The notes under the pieces: model-generated
The model's input: only the letters and a program-made list of their open reading frames with translations
Told to the model about the DNA's origin: nothing
The model's database searches: none
NCBI GenBank assembly: GCA_026770585.1
Contig: MU646500.1
Location: 551,239-571,250, forward strand
Length of the DNA: 20,012 nucleotides
Direction of reading: 5' to 3'
Source of the DNA: Baffinella frigidus
Taxonomy: Eukaryota > Cryptophyceae > Cryptomonadales > Baffinellaceae
Translations under genes and position numbers: made by a program
Shown here: positions 16,901-20,012 of the stretch, piece by piece
Layout of the letters: each line of letters begins with the position of its first letter
Numbering within the stretch: position 1 is the stretch's first letter

Positions 16901-19900
16901 CCCGAAACCCGACCTCCGAAACCCGAAACCCGAAACCCGAAACCCGAAACCTGAAACCCGAAACCCGAAACCCGACCCCCGAAACCCGAAACCCTAAACC
17001 CCAGACCCTGAACCCTAAACCCTAAACCCTAAACCCTAAACCCTAAACCCTAAACCCTAAACCCTAAACCCTAAACCCTAAACCCTAAACCCCAAACCCT
17101 GAACCCTGAAGTCTAAACCCTAAATCCTAAACCCTAAACCCTAAACCCTAAACCCTAAACCCTAAACTCCAGACCCTAAACTCTCAACCCTAAACCCTAA
17201 ACCCTAAACCCTAAACCCTAAACCCTACACCCTAAACCCCAATCCCTAGACCCTCAACCCTCAACCCTCAACCCTAAACCCTAAACCCTAAACCCTACAC
17301 CCTACACCCTACACCCTACACCAGGTACGGCGAGGCGACGAAGTACCTCCCCAGGGCTCTTTACGACCAGATCAACTACATGATTAAGGAGGACCGCCTG
17401 CATTCGAGAGATGTGCTCGCGCCTCTCCCCGTAGACGTTCTCGTTCGAACCTTCGAGAACCTTCGAGAATCCCCTCCACATTTGACGCCCCCTCCCTACA
17501 CAATAAACGCCCCTCTCCTACACATTTGATGCCCCTCCCACACTTTGAACGCGCGCGCCCCCAACATTAAACGCGCCACCCCTACACATCGTGCGCCCCT
17601 CTTATCCACATTGGGCACGTCTCCCGTGCACAGAGCCTCCCTCTTACCTCCATCCGCGCTGAACCCTCCTGAGAGAAAGAGGTTTGATCCACCTTATGAA
17701 ATCGAACCATAACCTTCAAGCGACTGATGATGTAGAAAGATGTGCGGGCTTGCCTCACCTCAAAAAGAGGAGGGTTATGGTTCGACGTGATCAGGAGATG
17801 AGTTGAATAAGGTCTCTTTCTCGCAGGTGACGGATGATGTAAAGACGGTCCTCTCGGGGATGTCTCCGACGTGTTCGCTCGCCGCTATCAAGGAGTACGA
17901 CCACAGGGTCATCATGCGAGGTACTCCACACCCACACCCTACACCCAGCACCCTAAACCCTAAACCCTAAACCCTAAACCCTGAACCCTGAACCCTAAAC
18001 CCTAAACCCCCAAACCCAAACGCTAAACCCTAACCCTTACACCCTACACCCTAAACCCCAAACCCTACAACCTGAACACTAAACCCTAAAAACTGAAAAC
18101 CCTGAACCCAAACTTCAAACCACAAACCCCAAACCCTACGCCCTACACCCTAAACACTAAACCTTCAATCCTGAACCCAAAAACCCAAACCCTAAACCCT
18201 AAACCCTAAACCCTAAACCCTACGCCCTGAACACTAAACCCTAAAAACTAAAAATCCCGAACCCCAAAACCCAAAACCCAAACCCCACACCCCACACCCT
18301 GAGCCCTACACTCTAAACACTCAACACTCAACCCTAAACGCTACACCCTAAACCCTGAACCCCCAAACCCAACCCTCAAACCCAACCCTCAAACACTACA
18401 CTCTAAACCTTGAACCCAACACCCTAAACACTAGACACTAAACCATAAATCATGAACACTAAACCCTAAACCCTAACCCGAAACCCTGAAACCCACACCC
18501 CAAACCCTTACCCCCTCCATACGCTGTAAACCCTAAACCCGACACCCTCAACCCTCAACCCTCAACCCCACACCCGAAACTCTAAAACCTACACCCTTAA
18601 CCCCAACCCTCAACCATGCACCCTAAACCCTCAACCAGGTTCCCGCAACGTCGACCCGCTCGCGCAATTCCTCTGGAACAGCCCGGACCCCTCTCGCGTG
18701 TTTCGCGGCACCTGGTATACCCCAAGTCCTAAACCCTCAACCCTGCACCCCTACACCCTACACCCTACACCCTACACCCTACACTCTTCACCCTACACCC
18801 TGCAACCTACACTCTACACCCTACACCTCACACCCTACACCTTAAACCATACACCCCAAACCCTAAACCCTAAACCCAAACCCCTAAACCCTTAACCTCA
18901 AACCCTAAACCCTAAACCCTAAACCCTAAACCCTAAAACAGGCAGGACTTGGTTCCAGGAAAGCCGTTCGGATTCATCAGAGACCTTGGCGGGTTAGTTC
19001 CCCACACAGCGGGCTACGAAGGAATTTCGCGACTATATTGGACCTTAGCACCCACGTGAGGTTTCTAGTTAGGGCGGTACAGGAGTTCAGGATAAGGTTT
19101 CGAACGGTCGTAAAGTTTCCAGGCCACACAGCGGGCCACGGCTCGATTTTCTAGCCGAAATTGAGGGACGTTCCGTTAGGACAGCCCTAGGAATAACCCT
19201 ACGTCCCTACCGGCTGCCTACCGTAGGGTCTATGTATTATCCACTTATGGGTCATTCACGAAATCCCATCGTAGTCCGCTGTGTGGTACGTGTCCTCAGC
19301 CATCTATAAATAGAAATTTTATGGACCCGGTAGATACCACGGAGGCCGTTTGATTCTTATGCACAGCATGCACGGCACCATAGATCCTAAACCCCACACC
19401 CTAAACCCTAAACCCTAAACCCTAAACCCTAAACTCTAAACCCTACACCCTAAACCCTGAACCCTAAACCCCACACCCCAAAACCTACACCCCAATCCCT
19501 AAGCCCTACACCCGAAACCAGGCGCCGCATCCGGACCCATGTGAAGCAGGTCGACACGGACGAAATCGAGCCTGGCGCCGAGGTTCCTGCCAGCCTCTCT
19601 CTCTCTCTCTCGCGCTCTCTCTCTCTCTATCTCTCTGTCGCGCGCGCGCGCGCGCTCTCTCTCTTTCTCTCTCTCTCTCTCTCTGTCGCGCGCGCGCGCT
19701 CTCTCTTTCTCTCTCTATCACTCTAGGCCAGCCCTCCGACGTGAAGGATTCGAGCGTGAAGGTTCTCGGGATTTGCACAAGGACGTCGCGACCACCCTTT
19801 GTTGTAAATCCGCCCAACGTAACGTCGTCCCCACACGCCAGGTGGAGTTCCAAAAGCAAAACGGGAGGAACGGCAAGGAGGAAGCGGTGGAGGTGCGCCG

Positions 19901-20012
19901 GTTCATTCCCGGGTCAAGGTCAGGCCCCATCGCTTTCCCTGCGCAGAGTCTTTTTGTTTGTTTCTGTAACGAGTGAGGCCTGTTTTGATACCGCCACCCC
20001 CCCCCCCCCCCC
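13918..20012 (+). CDS. ANK: ankyrin-repeat protein, N-terminal exons; gene runs off the right edge
   Basis: Probably a protein-interaction protein. Exons: 1 13918-14127, 2 14734-14829, 3 15388-15423, 4 15565-15621, 5 16135-16248, 6 16775-16842, 7 17325-17430, 8 17827-17920, 9 18639-18714, 10 18942-18992, 11 19522-19582, 12 19732-19818, and 13 from 19842 to a likely donor near 19918. All junction phases match. The start is ATG 13918 (MAGEIPVDVK). Ankyrin repeats: GRALLHDACARGAPSCCRAL (residues 41-60); GETPLHLACEMKEEDCLAAL (78-97); HGRT/ALHIAAKKNSDACVLALLE/AGADSTLEDKSKRTARKYG (111-152), the last split by two introns. After residue 171 the sequence (DETEYGEATKYLPRALYDQI, SRNVDPLAQFLWNSPDPSR, VKVLGICTRTSRPPFVV) matches no family I know. 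No transmembrane or signal segment is seen. Introns are largely telomere-like repeat; the stop lies beyond the window. Confidence 0.83.
14427..14564 (+). repeat. CCCTGAA-type tract in ANK intron 1
   Basis: Intron 1 (14128-14733) begins pyrimidine-rich. It then carries a tract homogenised for CCCTGAA (about nine units at 14465-14525), a TGTCATATATG direct repeat near 14563-14590, and the core ACTGTAGGGTCCTA at 14635-14648. A short CCCTAAA/CCCTGAA run follows and ends directly at the exon 2 acceptor. Confidence 0.9.
14830..15387 (+). repeat. ANK intron 2 with telomere-like tracts in both orientations
   Basis: TTTAGGG-orientation units lie at about 14938-14990, and CCCTAAA-orientation units at 15043-15112 and 15278-15370. 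At 15009-15030 a short stretch resembles the 3' end of exon 2 (GCTCCTCAGCCC) and may be a partial exon copy. The intron ends in TTTGCAG. Confidence 0.85.
15424..15564 (+). repeat. ANK intron 3: composed almost wholly of telomere-like repeat
   Basis: This 141-base intron begins GTAACC and then consists of CCCTAAA, CCCCAAA and CCCTACA units to the acceptor CTAAACCAG. It interrupts the third ankyrin repeat between HGRT and ALHIAA, and both boundaries are phase 0. The flanking exons prove it is spliced, or else the protein is lost. Confidence 0.9.
15622..16134 (+). other. ANK intron 4: mostly non-telomeric
   Basis: Largely unique sequence with a 19-nt hairpin TCTCACCAATTTGGTGAGA (15656-15674) and a short GGGTTAG-type tract at about 15984-16015. 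It ends in CCCTGGTAG before AGADSTLEDKS. The open frame at 15745-15963 lies inside the intron and lacks similarity to the exons. Confidence 0.7.
16249..16774 (+). repeat. ANK intron 5 with C-rich and G-rich repeat tracts
   Basis: A CCCTAAA/CCCTCAA tract at about 16255-16395 is followed by 16406-16445, which resembles 9757-9800 in the KH-R intron. A GGGTGTAGG tract in the opposite orientation follows at about 16578-16668. The intron ends in GAAGCAG. Confidence 0.8.
16843..17324 (+). repeat. ANK intron 6: CCCGAAA block followed by CCCTAAA array
   Basis: About 17 CCCGAAA-type units (16860-16992) pass into CCCTAAA units, with a long perfect run at about 17003-17090. CCCTCAA and CCCTACA units follow up to the acceptor CCTACACCAG. 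The donor GAGTACGC gives phase 2, matching exon 7 (DETE/YGEATKYL). Confidence 0.9.
17431..17826 (+). repeat. ANK intron 7: degenerate minisatellite and inverted repeat
   Basis: There are no telomere-like units here. A degenerate minisatellite of CGCCCCTCCTACACATTTGA-like units covers about 17475-17625. TCGAACCATAACCT (17702-17715) is inverted at 17772-17785, which could form a hairpin with a 56-nt loop or mark a small element. Confidence 0.65.
17921..18638 (+). repeat. ANK intron 8: 718-nt telomere-like intron
   Basis: From GTACTC to CTCAACCAG the intron is nearly all degenerate CCCTAAA-type units. The exons on both sides join in phase 1 (MRG/SRNVDPL). It is the longest of the repeat-only introns here. 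Confidence 0.9.
18715..18941 (+). repeat. ANK intron 9: CCCTACA-rich telomere-like intron
   Basis: The donor GTATAC is followed by CCCTACA-rich units (18740-18850) and then perfect CCCTAAA units ending CCTAAAACAG. Phase 2 matches on both sides (GTW/QDLVPG). Confidence 0.9.
19002..19286. mobile_element. MITE-like element (285 bp, about 31-bp terminal inverted repeats) in ANK intron 10
   Basis: CCACACAGCGGGCTACGA at 19002 and beyond matches, inverted, the sequence ending GTAGTCCGCTGTGTGG at 19286; the arms span 19002-19032 and 19256-19286 with a few mismatches. A third, direct copy of the end (CCACACAGCGGGCCACGG) lies inside at 19124, suggesting nesting. The element starts nine bases after the exon 10 donor. 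No target duplication is clear and no protein is encoded. Confidence 0.75.
19384..19521 (+). repeat. Telomere-like tract ending at the ANK exon 11 acceptor
   Basis: CCCTAAA, CCCTACA and CCCCAAA units fill the last 138 bases of intron 10 and end in CCCGAAACCAG, the exon 11 acceptor. Confidence 0.9.
19583..19731 (+). repeat. ANK intron 11: CT and CG microsatellite
   Basis: Nearly the whole 149-nt intron is (CT)n interrupted by two (CG)n runs (19639-19653 and 19687-19700). The pyrimidine run can serve as the tract before the CCAG acceptor. The CG runs could adopt Z-form DNA. Open frames of repeating Ser-Leu or Arg-Glu here are artefacts of the microsatellite. Confidence 0.88.
19996..20012. repeat. 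Poly-C run at the window edge
   Basis: At least 15 C in a row end the window, just inside a probable ANK intron. Similar homopolymers occur at 1578, 1847 and 16706. Length calls here may be unreliable. Confidence 0.7.

Noticed and set aside
16755-16997. Open frame encoding repeating NPKPETR
   Set aside because: Translation of CCCGAAA repeats in intron 6. Only the exon 6 part, in a different frame, is coding.
18698-18895. Open frame encoding repeating TLHPTPYTLH
   Set aside because: Translation of CCCTACA repeats in intron 9, in a frame different from exon 9.
19506-19859. Open frames of repeating Arg-Glu (-) and Ser-Leu (+)
   Set aside because: Both are the CT/CG microsatellite of intron 11 read on each strand.
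1-20012. tRNA, rRNA or bacterial operon features
   Set aside because: No cloverleaf, rRNA-like stretch or Shine-Dalgarno-spaced gene series was seen on reading both strands. A covariance-model scan would be needed to exclude small RNAs.

Overview
This window looks like nuclear DNA from a microbial eukaryote with plant-type (CCCTAAA/TTTAGGG) telomeric repeats. The genes are split into many small exons with consistent splice phases, there are no operons or Shine-Dalgarno sites, and telomere-like DNA is abundant. An alga or other protist fits best. I cannot name the lineage.

Layout. (1) 1-1504, + strand: the last five exons of a gene (KH-L), cut by the window's left edge. (2) 1505-9191: no gene found. 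It holds two long degenerate telomere-like arrays (about 2553-5232 and 6623-7606). Between and around them are modular subtelomere-like repeats, present in direct, inverted and tandem copies. (3) 9192-12769, - strand: a complete paralogue of the first gene (KH-R). It has an N-terminal KH RNA-binding domain, a partial Nudix-like motif, an extra related exon, and introns carrying at least one clear MITE-like insertion. KH-L and KH-R converge tail to tail on the arrays. (4) 12770-13917: AT-rich divergent intergenic region with palindromes. (5) 13918 to beyond the right edge, + strand: an ankyrin-repeat gene (ANK) with at least 12 exons. Several of its introns are made almost wholly of CCCTAAA-type repeats running up to the 3' splice site.

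Gene models were built by hand from splice signals, phase matching, and comparison of KH-L with KH-R. KH-R totals 1584 coding nt (528 codons including stop) if exon F is skipped and one surplus base in exon C is discounted. The visible KH-L exons total 678 nt (226 codons including stop). Every ANK exon joins in phase.

The most unusual signal is that telomere-like repeats act as intron bodies, within genes and not only at array sites. They are mostly in the C-rich orientation on the sense strand, and repeat units supply the 3' splice acceptor and branchpoint-like CTAAAC/CTAAC motifs. This suggests intron gain or replacement by telomeric repeat. The two KH genes give a natural filled/empty comparison for a MITE next to a splice site.
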